Part shown: in pieces, positions 8,191 to 16,534 of the stretch | Numbering within the stretch: the first letter of the stretch is position 1 | Layout: the number at the start of each line of letters is the position of its first letter | Notes under the pieces: generated by a model | Database searches by the model: none | The model's input: only the letters and a program-made list of their open reading frames with translations | What the model was told of the DNA's origin: nothing | Source: Sulfurifustis variabilis | GTDB lineage: Bacteria > Pseudomonadota > Gammaproteobacteria > Acidiferrobacterales > Sulfurifustaceae | Assembly: GCF_002355415.1 (NCBI RefSeq) | Contig: NZ_AP014936.1 | Location: forward strand, 124,001 to 188,000 | DNA: 64,000 bases | Direction: 5' to 3' | Position numbers and translations under genes: made by a program

Positions 8191-9393
8191 TCATGCCCGC
8201 ATTGCTCGTGTTTCCCGTGCGTCCGCAGTCGCCTCCTCGCTCAGGTACGCGAGGGCGGCGCCGATGCCGCTTTTGTGCGGGACGCCGGCGAGCCGGAGGC
8301 CCATCTCCACGCCGGCGAGCGTGCCCGCCAGCATGAGCTCGTTGAAGTCGCCGAGGTGGCCGATGCGAAAGACCTTCCCCTGGACCTTGCCGAGCCCGGT
8401 GCCGAGCGACATGTCGTAGCGCTCGAGGATGATGCGGCGGAGCCGGTCGGCATCGTGACCGTCCGGCAGGAGGACGGCGGTGAGACTGTTGCTGTACTCG
8501 CGCGGCTCCAGGCACAGGATCTCGAGCCCCCAGGCGCGCACCGCGCGCCGGGTCGCTTCCGCGAGGCGGGCGTGGCGGGCGAAGACCGCCGGCAGACCTT
8601 CCTCCAGGAGCATGTGGATCGCCTCCCGCAGCCCATAGAGCAGATTGGTCGCCGGGGTGTACGGAAAGAAGCCGGACTGGTTGTTCGCAAGCATGTCTTC
8701 CCACCGCCAGTACGAGCGCGGCAGCCGCGCGCTCTTCGCCGCGGCGAGCGCCTTCTCGCTGACCGCGTTGAACGCGATCCCGGGCGGGAGCATCAGCCCC
8801 TTCTGGGATCCGCCGACGGTGACGTCGACGCCCCACTCGTCGTGACGGTAGTCGATCGAGGCGAGCGAGGAGATGGTGTCGACGAAAAAGAGCGCGGGGT
8901 GATTGGCGCGGTCGATGGCGTTGCGGATCTCCCCGATGCGGCTGGCGACGCCCGTCGACGTTTCGTTGTGCACGACCGCCACGGCCTTGATCGCATGGCT
9001 CCGGTCGTCGGCCAGGCGCGCCTCGACGGCGGCGGGATCGACGCCGTGGCGCCAGTCGCCCGGTACGAGCTCGGCCTCGATGCCGATACCCTTCGCCATC
9101 CGGTGCCAGAGCGTCGCGAAGTGGCCGGTCTCGAACATCAGCACCTTGTCGCCGGGCGAGAGCGTGTTGACGAGCGCGGCCTCCCAGGCGCCGGTGCCGG
9201 AGGACGGAAAGACGATGACCGGGCTGCGCGTCTGGAAGATCGCCTTCAGGCCCTCGAGCACCTCCTGGCCCAGGCGCGCGAACTCGGGACCCCGGTGGTC
9301 GATGACCGGGGTATCCATGGCCCGCAGCACGCGGTCGGGCACGTTGGTGGGGCCGGGAATCTGAAGAAAATGACGCCCGCGATGGACAGACAT
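8191..9393 (-). CDS. class V aminotransferase, probable serine-glyoxylate aminotransferase
   Basis: 400 residues of the PLP-dependent fold type I, class V group. The start region GRHFLQIPGPTNVPDRVLRAM and the PLP lysine in GGSQKGLMLPPG (about K198) match serine-glyoxylate and alanine-glyoxylate aminotransferases; SQKGLMLPPG is the form I associate with the bacterial serine-glyoxylate enzymes. Such enzymes turn glyoxylate into glycine while converting serine to hydroxypyruvate. The gene is divergent from a FAD/Fe-S 2-hydroxyacid oxidase and next to a TRAP transporter, fitting glycolate or glyoxylate use. An alanine- or purine-catabolic donor specificity is not excluded. Confidence 0.8.
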   Translation of the reverse strand: MSVHRGRHFLQIPGPTNVPDRVLRAMDTPVIDHRGPEFARLGQEVLEGLKAIFQTRSPVIVFPSSGTGAWEAALVNTLSPGDKVLMFETGHFATLWHRMAKGIGIEAELVPGDWRHGVDPAAVEARLADDRSHAIKAVAVVHNETSTGVASRIGEIRNAIDRANHPALFFVDTISSLASIDYRHDEWGVDVTVGGSQKGLMLPPGIAFNAVSEKALAAAKSARLPRSYWRWEDMLANNQSGFFPYTPATNLLYGLREAIHMLLEEGLPAVFARHARLAEATRRAVRAWGLEILCLEPREYSNSLTAVLLPDGHDADRLRRIILERYDMSLGTGLGKVQGKVFRIGHLGDFNELMLAGTLAGVEMGLRLAGVPHKSGIGAALAYLSEEATADARETRAMRA

Positions 9394-9467
9394 GATGGTT
9401 CCCCGTAGTGATGCGCCCGGAGGCCGACGGACAGGCAGTCGGTGATTTGTCAGGCGCGACGAGGTTT

Positions 9468-9487
9468 GAATATTGTATATTGCATTC
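9468..9487. promoter_or_regulatory. AT-rich imperfect palindrome in divergent promoter region, possible GntR operator
   Basis: GAATATTGTATATTGCATTC lies between the divergent aminotransferase and oxidoreductase genes and stands out from the GC-rich surroundings. The ends GAAT/ATTC are inverted and the centre contains TTGTATA, part of the TTGTATACAA-like motif bound by many FCD-type GntR regulators. The GntR gene at 12546 is the obvious candidate. The match is partial. Confidence 0.3.
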
Positions 9488-9571
9488 GGTTTTGGCAAGC
9501 CTGATAACCGCTCATTCGTTCCCGGCCGATGCACGGTCGGGACACCGTTGAAAACTGGAGAACCCGGAGCC

Positions 9572-12544
9572 TTGCAAACCGCTGCCCCGAAAGCGCCCGG
9601 CGTAAAGGGCGCGATTGCCACTGCGAGCGCCGCTGCTACCCGGCCGGTCCTGGGTGCCGCCGATCGCATCGGCGACCCGCGGCTGGCGGCGCGCCTGCGA
9701 CGCGAGATCGAAGGCGAGGTGTTTTTCGACGCGGCGTCCCGCGGTCGCTACAGCACCGACGCCTCCATCTACCAGGTCGAGCCCGTGGGGGTCGTCGTCG
9801 CCCGGACGCCCGAGGACATCGCCCGTACGATCGCCATCGCGCGCGATGAGGGGGTGCCGGTGCTGCCGCGCGGCGGGGGCACGTCGCAGATCGGCCAGAC
9901 CGTCGGGCACGCCCTCGTCATTGACACCAGCAAATTCCTGAACCGGGTTCTGGCGCTCGACGCCGAGGGGCGGCGCGTGACCGTGCAGCCCGGGCTAGTG
10001 CTCGACCAGCTCAACCGGCGTCTCAAGTCCGCCGGGCTCTTCTTCCCCGTCGACGTCTCGACCGCGAACCGCGCGACCCTCGGCGGGATGGCCGGCAACA
10101 ACAGCTGCGGCTCGCGCTCGATCCGTTACGGCAACATGGTGCACAACGTGCGCGCGATCGAGGCGGTGCTCGCCGACGGCACGGTCGCGCGCTTCGCCGA
10201 CACCGCGGAGGGCCCGCCTCGCTACGTCGCGCTCGCGCACCGCCTGCGCGCCATCGCCGCGCGCGAGGCCGACGAGGTCGAACGGCGTTTCCCGAAGCTC
10301 CTGCGCCGCGTCGGCGGCTACAACCTCGACGAGCTGATCAAGCCCGAGCCGAACCTCGCCCGCTTCCTCGTGGGGAGCGAAGGCACGCTCGCGTTCTTCA
10401 CGGCCCTCGAGCTCGAGCTGCAGCCCATTCCGCCCCATCGCGTGCTCGGCGTGTGCCACTTCCCGACCTTTTATCAGGCAATGGATGCGACCCGGCACAT
10501 CGTGAAGCTCGGCCCGTCGGCGGTCGAGCTCGTCGACCGCACGATGATCGACCTCTCGCGCGAGATCGCGATGTTCCGCGCGACCGTCGACAAGTGCGTC
10601 CGGGGCGAGCCGCAGGCGCTGCTCCTCGTCGAGTTCGCGGGCGAAGACCACGCCGAGCAGCTGAAAAGCCTGCGCGCGCTCGGCGACCTCATGGGCACGC
10701 TCGGCTTCCCGGGCGGCGTCGTCGAGGCCGTGGAGCCGGCCTTCCAGGCCGCCATCTGGGAGGTCCGCAAGGCGGGGCTCAACATCATGATGTCGATGAA
10801 GGGCGACGGAAAACCGGTCTCCTTCATCGAGGACTGCGCGGTGCGGCTCGAGGACCTCGCCGACTACACGGACCGTCTCACGCGCATCTTCGAGAAGCAC
10901 GGCACGACGGGCACCTGGTACGCCCACGCCTCGGTCGGCTGCCTGCACGTGCGCCCCGTGCTCAACATGAAGACCGAGGACGGCGCGCGGCGCATGCGCG
11001 CGATCATGGAGGAGGCGCTCGCGATCGTGCGCGAGTACAAGGGCTCGCACTCCGGCGAGCACGGCGACGGGCTCGCGCGCTCGGAGTTCCACGAACCGAT
11101 GTTCGGGTCGCGCCTCGTGCGCGCGTTCGAGGAGGTGAAGGACACGTTCGACCCGCACGGCGTGTTCAACCCGGGCAAGATCGTGCGCGCCCCGCGCTTC
11201 GACGACCGCGCGCTCTTTCGCTACAAGCCGGGCTATGGCGTCGCGCCGTTCGACACCGCGCTCGACTGGTCGGCGTGGGGCGGTCTCGGTGGCGCGGTCG
11301 AGATGTGCAACAACAACGGCGCGTGCCGCAAAGCCGATCCCGGCGTCATGTGCCCGTCGTACCGCGCGACCCACGACGAGCAGCATCTGACGCGCGGGCG
11401 CGCCAACACCCTGCGACTCGCGCTCTCCGGCCAGCTCGGCCCGGATGCGTTCACGTCCGAGGAGATGTACCGCACGCTCGATCTCTGTGTCTCGTGCAAG
11501 GGCTGCAGGCGCGAGTGCCCGACCGGGGTGGACATGGCGCGCATGAAGATCGAGTTCCTGCATCACTGGCGGCGCGACCACCCGCCCGGTCTCCGGGAGC
11601 GGCTCGTTGCCTACCTGCCGCGTTACGCGCCGTGGGCGCGGTTCGCGGCGCCGCTCCTGAATCTCCGCGACCGCCTGCCGGGCCTCCCCGCGCTCGGCGA
11701 ACGGCTGCTCGGTTTCAGCCGCCGGCGCCCCCTGCCGCGCTGGCGCTTCGACGCGTTCAAGGAGCCGGTCGAGCATCTGACGGCCGATCGCGAGGTGGTC
11801 CTGTTCGCCGACACGTTCAACCGCTGGTTCGAGCGCGAGAACCTCGACGACGCCGTGGCCGTGCTGCGCGCCGGAGGCTACGCCGTGCGCTTCCCCCGCC
11901 CCGCCGACGGCGGGCGCCCGCTCTGCTGCGGGCGCACGTTCCTGTCCGTGGGCCTCGTCGAGGAGGCGCGCGCCGAGGCGCGCCGGCTCCTCAGCGCACT
12001 CGCGCCCTGGCTCGAGCGCGGGGTGCCGTTCGTCGGGCTCGAGCCGTCGTGCCTGCTCACGCTGCGCGACGAATACCTGGCGATGCTCCCCGGCGCCGAG
12101 ACCGAGTCCCTGGCGCGCCAGGCGATGCTGTTCGAGGAGTTTCTGGCCGCCGAGCACAAGGCCGGCCGCCTGCGGCTTCCGCTCCAGCCGCTCCCGCGGC
12201 GCGCGCTGCTCCACGGTCACTGCCACCAGAAGGCGTTCGGCGCGATGGGCGCCGTGCAACAGGCGCTCGGCCTGATTCCGGATCTCGAGGTACAGGCCAT
12301 CGAATCGAGCTGCTGCGGCATGGCCGGCGCCTTCGGTTATGACGCCGGGCACTACGACGTCTCGATGCGCATGGGCGAGGCCGCGCTCCTGCCCGCCGTA
12401 CGCGCGGCCGGCAAGGAGACGATCCTCGTCGCCGACGGCACGAGCTGCCGCCAGCAGATCCGCGACGGCGCGGCCCGCGACGCTCGCCACGTCGCGCGCG
12501 TGCTCGCCGCGGCCCTGAGCGAGAACACGAAAGAGGGATCGTGA
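9572..12544 (+). CDS. FAD-linked and Fe-S oxidoreductase fusion (GlcD/GlcF-like)
   Basis: About 990 residues combining a GlcD-type and a GlcF-type half. The N-terminal half has the PCMH-type FAD domain (VPVLPRGGGTSQIGQ, GGMAGNNSCGSRSIRYG) and the FAD-oxidase C-terminal domain (SHSGEHGDGLARSEF). Next come two ferredoxin-like clusters (CNNNGACRKADPGVMCP near residue 579, CVSCKGCRRECP near 639) and two CCG-type cysteine motifs (LCCGRTF, SSCCGMAGAFG). It would oxidise a 2-hydroxyacid and pass electrons to quinone; glycolate or D-lactate/2-hydroxyglutarate are all possible. There is no in-frame ATG near the start; TTG 9572 has a GGAG upstream, TTG 9548 and 9473 are alternatives. Confidence 0.85.
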   Translation: MQTAAPKAPGVKGAIATASAAATRPVLGAADRIGDPRLAARLRREIEGEVFFDAASRGRYSTDASIYQVEPVGVVVARTPEDIARTIAIARDEGVPVLPRGGGTSQIGQTVGHALVIDTSKFLNRVLALDAEGRRVTVQPGLVLDQLNRRLKSAGLFFPVDVSTANRATLGGMAGNNSCGSRSIRYGNMVHNVRAIEAVLADGTVARFADTAEGPPRYVALAHRLRAIAAREADEVERRFPKLLRRVGGYNLDELIKPEPNLARFLVGSEGTLAFFTALELELQPIPPHRVLGVCHFPTFYQAMDATRHIVKLGPSAVELVDRTMIDLSREIAMFRATVDKCVRGEPQALLLVEFAGEDHAEQLKSLRALGDLMGTLGFPGGVVEAVEPAFQAAIWEVRKAGLNIMMSMKGDGKPVSFIEDCAVRLEDLADYTDRLTRIFEKHGTTGTWYAHASVGCLHVRPVLNMKTEDGARRMRAIMEEALAIVREYKGSHSGEHGDGLARSEFHEPMFGSRLVRAFEEVKDTFDPHGVFNPGKIVRAPRFDDRALFRYKPGYGVAPFDTALDWSAWGGLGGAVEMCNNNGACRKADPGVMCPSYRATHDEQHLTRGRANTLRLALSGQLGPDAFTSEEMYRTLDLCVSCKGCRRECPTGVDMARMKIEFLHHWRRDHPPGLRERLVAYLPRYAPWARFAAPLLNLRDRLPGLPALGERLLGFSRRRPLPRWRFDAFKEPVEHLTADREVVLFADTFNRWFERENLDDAVAVLRAGGYAVRFPRPADGGRPLCCGRTFLSVGLVEEARAEARRLLSALAPWLERGVPFVGLEPSCLLTLRDEYLAMLPGAETESLARQAMLFEEFLAAEHKAGRLRLPLQPLPRRALLHGHCHQKAFGAMGAVQQALGLIPDLEVQAIESSCCGMAGAFGYDAGHYDVSMRMGEAALLPAVRAAGKETILVADGTSCRQQIRDGAARDARHVARVLAAALSENTKEGS

Positions 12545-12545
12545 C

Positions 12546-13220
12546 ATGAGCGAGACGGCACCGGCCCGGCCCATCCACCGCACGCCGCTCCATGACGAGG
12601 TCGCGCGCCGCATTCGCGACCTCATTGTCGAGGGCGAGCTCGCGCCCGGGGCGCGCGTCCCCGAGCGCGAGCTGTGCGAGCGCTTCGGCATCTCGCGCAC
12701 GCCGCTGCGCGAGGCGCTGAAGATCCTGGCCTCGGAGGGGCTCGTCGATCTGCAGCACCATCGCGGCGCGGTGATCTCCCAGCTCACGTCCGAATCCGTC
12801 GACGAGATGTTCCAGGTGATGGAGGCGCTCGAGGCCCTCGCGGGCGAGCTCGCCTGCACCCACGCGACCGACGGCGACATCGCCGCCATCAGCGCGCTGC
12901 ACGAGCAGATGCTGAGCCACCATGCGCGGCGCGACCTGTCCGAGTACTTCAAGATCAACCAGCGGATCCACGAGGCGATCGTGAACGCCGCCGGCAACGC
13001 GCTCCTCGCGCAGATCTACCGCAGCCTCAACATGCGCCTGCGCCGCGCGCGCTACATGGCGAACCTGTCGCCGCCGCGCTGGGACCAGGCGGTCGCCGAG
13101 CACGAGCATATCCTCGCCGCGCTCGCCGCGCGCGACGGGGCGCGCCTCGCGCGGCTGCTCAAGGAGCACCTCCAGCACAAGGCCGACGTGGTGAAGGCGG
13201 TCCTGCTCGGCGACCGCTAG
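12546..13220 (+). CDS. GntR-family transcriptional regulator (FadR/FCD subfamily)
   Basis: 224 residues: an N-terminal winged helix-turn-helix (DEVARRIRDLIVEGELAPGARVPE, then RFGISRTPLREALKILASEGLV) followed by an all-helical FCD ligand domain with conserved residues D/H such as INQRIHEAIV and AVAEHEHILAAL. The gene starts 1 base after the FAD/Fe-S gene stops, so it is cotranscribed with the enzyme. FCD regulators of the GlcC/LldR type respond to small 2-hydroxyacids and related carboxylates, consistent with the neighbourhood. A likely operator is the AT-rich palindrome at 9468. Confidence 0.88.
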   Translation: MSETAPARPIHRTPLHDEVARRIRDLIVEGELAPGARVPERELCERFGISRTPLREALKILASEGLVDLQHHRGAVISQLTSESVDEMFQVMEALEALAGELACTHATDGDIAAISALHEQMLSHHARRDLSEYFKINQRIHEAIVNAAGNALLAQIYRSLNMRLRRARYMANLSPPRWDQAVAEHEHILAALAARDGARLARLLKEHLQHKADVVKAVLLGDR

Positions 13221-13249
13221 GCGAGACCGGCCGGGGGTAGAATAGGCGC

Positions 13250-14098
13250 ATGGCCGACCCCTTCGACTTCGAGAAGCCCGACCGCTACGCGGTGATGGGA
13301 AACCCCGTCGCCCACAGCAAGTCGCCGCTCATCCACCAGCAGTTCGCGCGCCAGTTCCGCCACGCGATCGAGTACATCGCGATCCAGGTGGACCCCGGCG
13401 GCTTCCCCCAGGCGGTGGACCAGTTTCGCGCGGGCGGCGGCAAGGGCCTCAACGTCACCCTGCCCTACAAGCTCGAGGCCTTTCGCCTCGCGGATCATCT
13501 GAGCGACCGCGCGAAGCAGGCCGGTGCGGTGAACACGCTGAGGTTCGAGCCCGACGGGCGGCTCTTCGGCGACAACACCGACGGCACCGGCCTCGTGCAC
13601 GACATCCAGCACAACCTCGGCGTGGCGCTCAAGGGACGGCGCGTGCTCATCCTCGGGGCGGGCGGCGCCGTGCGCGGTGTGCTCGGCCCGATCCTGAAGC
13701 ACCACCCTGCCAACGTCATGATCGCGAACCGCACCGTGTCGAAGGCGCGCGACATTGCCGAGGCCTTCGCCGCCCACGGTCAGGTCGAGGCCTGCGGCTT
13801 CGACGCCCTCAAGGGAAAGCACTTCGACGTCGTCATCAACGGCACGAGCGCGAGCCTGAAGGGCGAGGTCCCGGCCCTGCCCGAGACGCTCTTCGCGCGC
13901 GGCGCGCTTGCCTACGACATGATGTACGGCGACAAGCCGACGGCGTTCATGGACTGGGCGGTGCTGCACGGCGCGGAGAAGGTGGTCGACGGCCTCGGCA
14001 TGCTCGTCGAGCAGGCCGCCGAGTCGTACTTCGTGTGGCGCGGCGTGCGGCCGAAGACGGCGCCGGTGATCGAAGGGCTGCGCCGCGGTTCACTCTGA
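13250..14098 (+). CDS. aroE: shikimate dehydrogenase
   Basis: 282 residues. The substrate-binding block YAVMGNPVAHSKSP, the catalytic Lys in LNVTLPYK (K74), the Asp in GDNTDGTG (D111) and the nucleotide-binding GAGGAVRGVL (from residue 136) with ANRT are intact, so it should reduce 3-dehydroshikimate to shikimate with NADPH in the aromatic amino acid pathway. It follows the GntR gene by 29 bases. A TAGAAT hexamer ends 6 bases before the ATG, which would fit a leaderless transcript of its own. Confidence 0.93.
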   Translation: MADPFDFEKPDRYAVMGNPVAHSKSPLIHQQFARQFRHAIEYIAIQVDPGGFPQAVDQFRAGGGKGLNVTLPYKLEAFRLADHLSDRAKQAGAVNTLRFEPDGRLFGDNTDGTGLVHDIQHNLGVALKGRRVLILGAGGAVRGVLGPILKHHPANVMIANRTVSKARDIAEAFAAHGQVEACGFDALKGKHFDVVINGTSASLKGEVPALPETLFARGALAYDMMYGDKPTAFMDWAVLHGAEKVVDGLGMLVEQAAESYFVWRGVRPKTAPVIEGLRRGSL

Positions 14099-14217
14099 TC
14101 TTAATGAACAAAGTGGGACCGGATTTTTGGCTTGACCAGGGGAGGCCAAGTCCCTGACTATTAGCTCGGTTTAACCACGCCCCCAGTTTCAGATAACAAC
14201 CGCCAAATCAGCAACTT
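14099..14217. other. junction between GC-rich chromosome and AT-richer restriction-modification locus
   Basis: 119 bases in which base composition changes visibly. It contains a weak inverted repeat (CTTGACC ... GGCCAAG) and no controller-protein gene or recognisable insertion sequence. The right-hand junction at 15804-15821 is just 18 bases long, so the locus fits tightly between aroE and the carbonic anhydrase gene. Confidence 0.4.
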
Positions 14218-15180
14218 ATGGAGAAGACGCGCAACGTTGCACGACGGTTCGGAAAAAACGAACGGGCCGTAATCTTTAAAGGCGATTGTCTAGACTTTCT
14301 CGGAACGATTGCCGACGAGACGGTACAACTCGTCGTCACATCTCCTCCGTACAACATCGGTAAGAAATACGAAAAGAAACTAAAGCTCGAACAGTACATT
14401 GAGCAGCAGGCCGCTGTTATACGCGAGTCCGCTCGCGTACTGAAAAGGACAGGAAGCATTTGTTGGCAGGTTGGGAATTATGTCGACAATGGGTCGATCA
14501 TCCCCCTCGATACGATCCTATATCCGCTCTTCACACAAAACGGGCTCAAAATGCGCAACCGCATCGTTTGGCATTTCGAGCACGGGCTTCACTGTACGAA
14601 GCGCTTCTCGGGGCGGTACGAGACAATTATTTGGTTCACAAAGTCAGATGACTATGTCTTCGATCTAGACGCTGTTCGTGTACCCCAGAAGTACCCGGGA
14701 AAGAAACATTTCAAAGGCCCTCGAGCGGGACAGTATTCGTGCAACCCGCTGGGAAAGAATCCCGGTGATGTCTGGGTGTTTCCAAATGTTAAGAACAACC
14801 ACGTCGAGAAAACGGAGCATCCATGTCAGTTCCCTATCGAGCTCGTTGCGCGCCTGATCCTCTCGATGACGAGACGAAACGATTGGGTTCTCGATCCTTT
14901 TCTCGGCGTAGGTACAAGCGTTGTAGCAGCAGTCCTGCACGGACGACGCGGTGCAGGATCTGAGATTTCAACCGATTACGTGCGAATTGCGGACGAACGC
15001 GTCCGTCAGGCGTATAAGGGATCGCTTCGTTACCGGCCCATGCATCGCCCCGTCTATGACCCGAAGGATGCTGGTCACAGCCTTACGCAAAATCCTTGGG
15101 ACAAACTCGAGTACAAGAAGAAGCAGCTAGCGCTATTAGAAACCTCTGCGCGCTATGAAGTAGAGGAACAATGCGAATAG
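14218..15180 (+). CDS. type II DNA methyltransferase, probable N4-cytosine, beta-class motif order
   Basis: 320 residues. Catalytic motif IV TSPPYN is at residues 41-46 and the SAM-binding motif DPFLGVGTS at 226-234, that is, the beta order. TSPPY is the form usual in N4-cytosine methylases, whereas N6-adenine enzymes more often have DPPY. The C-terminus overlaps the endonuclease gene by 10 bases, so the two are one restriction-modification operon. Base and codon use (many AAA, ATT, GAA codons) is clearly more AT-rich than the flanking genes, a sign of horizontal transfer. It would protect the sites cut by its partner. Confidence 0.88.
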   Translation: MEKTRNVARRFGKNERAVIFKGDCLDFLGTIADETVQLVVTSPPYNIGKKYEKKLKLEQYIEQQAAVIRESARVLKRTGSICWQVGNYVDNGSIIPLDTILYPLFTQNGLKMRNRIVWHFEHGLHCTKRFSGRYETIIWFTKSDDYVFDLDAVRVPQKYPGKKHFKGPRAGQYSCNPLGKNPGDVWVFPNVKNNHVEKTEHPCQFPIELVARLILSMTRRNDWVLDPFLGVGTSVVAAVLHGRRGAGSEISTDYVRIADERVRQAYKGSLRYRPMHRPVYDPKDAGHSLTQNPWDKLEYKKKQLALLETSARYEVEEQCE

Positions 15181-15803
15181 TCGAGTCGTATTCCCACCTG
15201 AATGGCGAAGAGTACTTAATCGTTCATCATCCAAAGGTCTACAAAGAGATAAAGCAGGTTATAGCGGCAGTAGATGCATCGGCTTGCCTGGTTAAGGAGA
15301 GCAAGGAAAAGACGATGCACGGAAAGAGACTTTACGGCCCGAAAAGGCTGAATAACGAGTTCGCCAAGCTGTTTCGCGCTAAGGGTTGGGCGGAATCGCG
15401 TTACCACTACTACGTAACAACGAAGCGCGATTATCTTCAAGAGATGATTACGCTTTCACCGAAAGAACAGAAAGCGTTTCTTATAAGCAAAGGAATCAAA
15501 GAACCTATCAAGTCCTACAAACAAACAGACTTTGTAAAGGACAAGATCGCGATCGAAGTTCAGTTCGGAAAATATGCTTTTGTCGCTTTTGATCTGTTTG
15601 TTAAACATTTGCTGTTCTATTCTGGGGGCATCATAAACGTCGGTGTCGAAGTTCTTCCGGTGAAAGCGATGGCCAGTGACCCAAAAGGGGGCCGATTGAT
15701 GTCCACTGGCATCGCCTACTACGAAGGAGAGGTGTACAACATACTCAGGCATGGCCGAAATAGCCCGCCCGTGCCGTTGCTGATCTTGGGTATCGCTCCT
15801 TAA
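15171..15803 (+). CDS. type II restriction endonuclease, BstYI/BglII-like
   Basis: 210 residues. From memory it lines up with BstYI over its whole length: the same MRIVE-YSHLNG-EY start, KESKEKT-G, AKGW-ESR-YYVT, KSY-QTDFVKD and the ending YYEGE-YN--R-GR. The catalytic set D120-x8-E129-x-Q131 lies in TDFVKDKIAIEVQFGKY; BglII and BstYI also use Asp-Glu-Gln rather than Asp-Glu-Lys. If specificity is kept it would cut RGATCY, but that is inference. The start ATG lies inside the end of the methylase gene. AT-rich codon use matches its partner. Confidence 0.85.
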   Translation: MRIVESYSHLNGEEYLIVHHPKVYKEIKQVIAAVDASACLVKESKEKTMHGKRLYGPKRLNNEFAKLFRAKGWAESRYHYYVTTKRDYLQEMITLSPKEQKAFLISKGIKEPIKSYKQTDFVKDKIAIEVQFGKYAFVAFDLFVKHLLFYSGGIINVGVEVLPVKAMASDPKGGRLMSTGIAYYEGEVYNILRHGRNSPPVPLLILGIAP

Positions 15804-15821
15804 TAACTTAATCTTCGGTCA

Positions 15822-16349
15822 CTACTTCAAATAGTCGTTCTTGAGCTTCACGTAGTGGCGCGCCGACTGTTCGAACCAGGCGCGCTCGGCGTCGGTCAGC
15901 TCGCGCGCCTTCTTGGCCGGGCGGCCGATCCAGAGGTAGCCGCCTTCGAGCTCCTTCCCTTCCGTCACGAGGCTGCCGGCCCCCAGAAACACGCCGGAGC
16001 GCAGCACGGCGCCGTCGAGGACGATCGAGCCCATGCCGATCAGGCAGCCGGACTCGATGGTGCAGGCGTGGAGGATGCAGTTGTGGCCGACCGTGACGTC
16101 CTCGCCGACGATCGTCGCGCGGCCCTCGGGGAGCTCGCGGTTCGGCGCCGTCACGTGGATCACCGTGCCGTCCTGGATGTTGGTGCGCGCGCCGATGCGG
16201 ATTCGGTTCACGTCGCCCCGGATCGACGACATCGGCCACACGGAGACGTCGTCGCCGAGCACCACGTCGCCGATGACGACGGACTCCGGCGCGATGTACA
16301 CGTTCGCACCGAGGTTGGGTTCGATTCCTTTGTAGGTTCGGGTCGGCAT
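15822..16349 (-). CDS. gamma carbonic anhydrase family protein (left-handed beta-helix)
   Basis: 175 residues built of hexapeptide repeats ([LIV]GxxxxV: VVIGDVVLGDDV, ATIVGEDVTVGHNC, IGMGSIVLDGAVL), forming a trimeric left-handed beta-helix. Three His ligands are at H65, H89 and H94 (VIHV, VGHNCILH), the zinc/iron site of gamma-class enzymes. Homologues are called YrdA/PaaY or Cam. Whether it hydrates CO2 or has another role cannot be settled. Transcribed towards the restriction locus; an inverted-repeat element separates it from gor upstream. Confidence 0.88.
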   Translation of the reverse strand: MPTRTYKGIEPNLGANVYIAPESVVIGDVVLGDDVSVWPMSSIRGDVNRIRIGARTNIQDGTVIHVTAPNRELPEGRATIVGEDVTVGHNCILHACTIESGCLIGMGSIVLDGAVLRSGVFLGAGSLVTEGKELEGGYLWIGRPAKKARELTDAERAWFEQSARHYVKLKNDYLK

Positions 16350-16386
16350 CGCGTGTCCTGAGTCGGAGGTTCGCACAACACAGTAG

Positions 16387-16500
16387 CTCCCTCTCCCCCA
16401 CGTGTGGGGGAGAGGGCGGGGTGAGGGGGCGCCTGAAACAGCGCCATTCTTCGCGAGGCCCCTCACCCCTTCCCTCTCCCCGCAAGCGGGGAGAGGGGGT
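16387..16500. repeat. nested palindromic intergenic repeat (CCCTCTCCCC type)
   Basis: Hairpin one is CCCTCTCCCCCACGTG followed by TGGGGGAGAGGG; hairpin two is CCCTCTCCCCGCAAGCGGGG followed by AGAGGG. The two are joined by outer arms GGGGTGAGGGG and CCCCTCACCCC, so the whole is a palindrome containing two smaller ones. It fills the gap between gor and the carbonic anhydrase gene. Similar elements are scattered in many high-GC proteobacterial genomes. Confidence 0.8.
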
Positions 16501-16534
16501 CGAAAATGCGCGACGAACTCTATAGCTCGCGGCT

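Noticed and set aside
9995-12997. A 1000-residue open frame on the minus strand opposite the FAD/Fe-S gene and GntR
   Set aside because: It has no domain signature and mirrors the strong GC-rich codon bias of the plus-strand gene, whose motifs (FAD site, CxxC clusters, CCG) are intact. Similar antisense frames opposite dctM, prlC, gcv and rpoD were rejected for the same reason.
14099-14217. A controller (C) protein gene for the restriction-modification system
   Set aside because: The 119-bp space is too short for one and no small helix-turn-helix frame is present on either strand near the locus.
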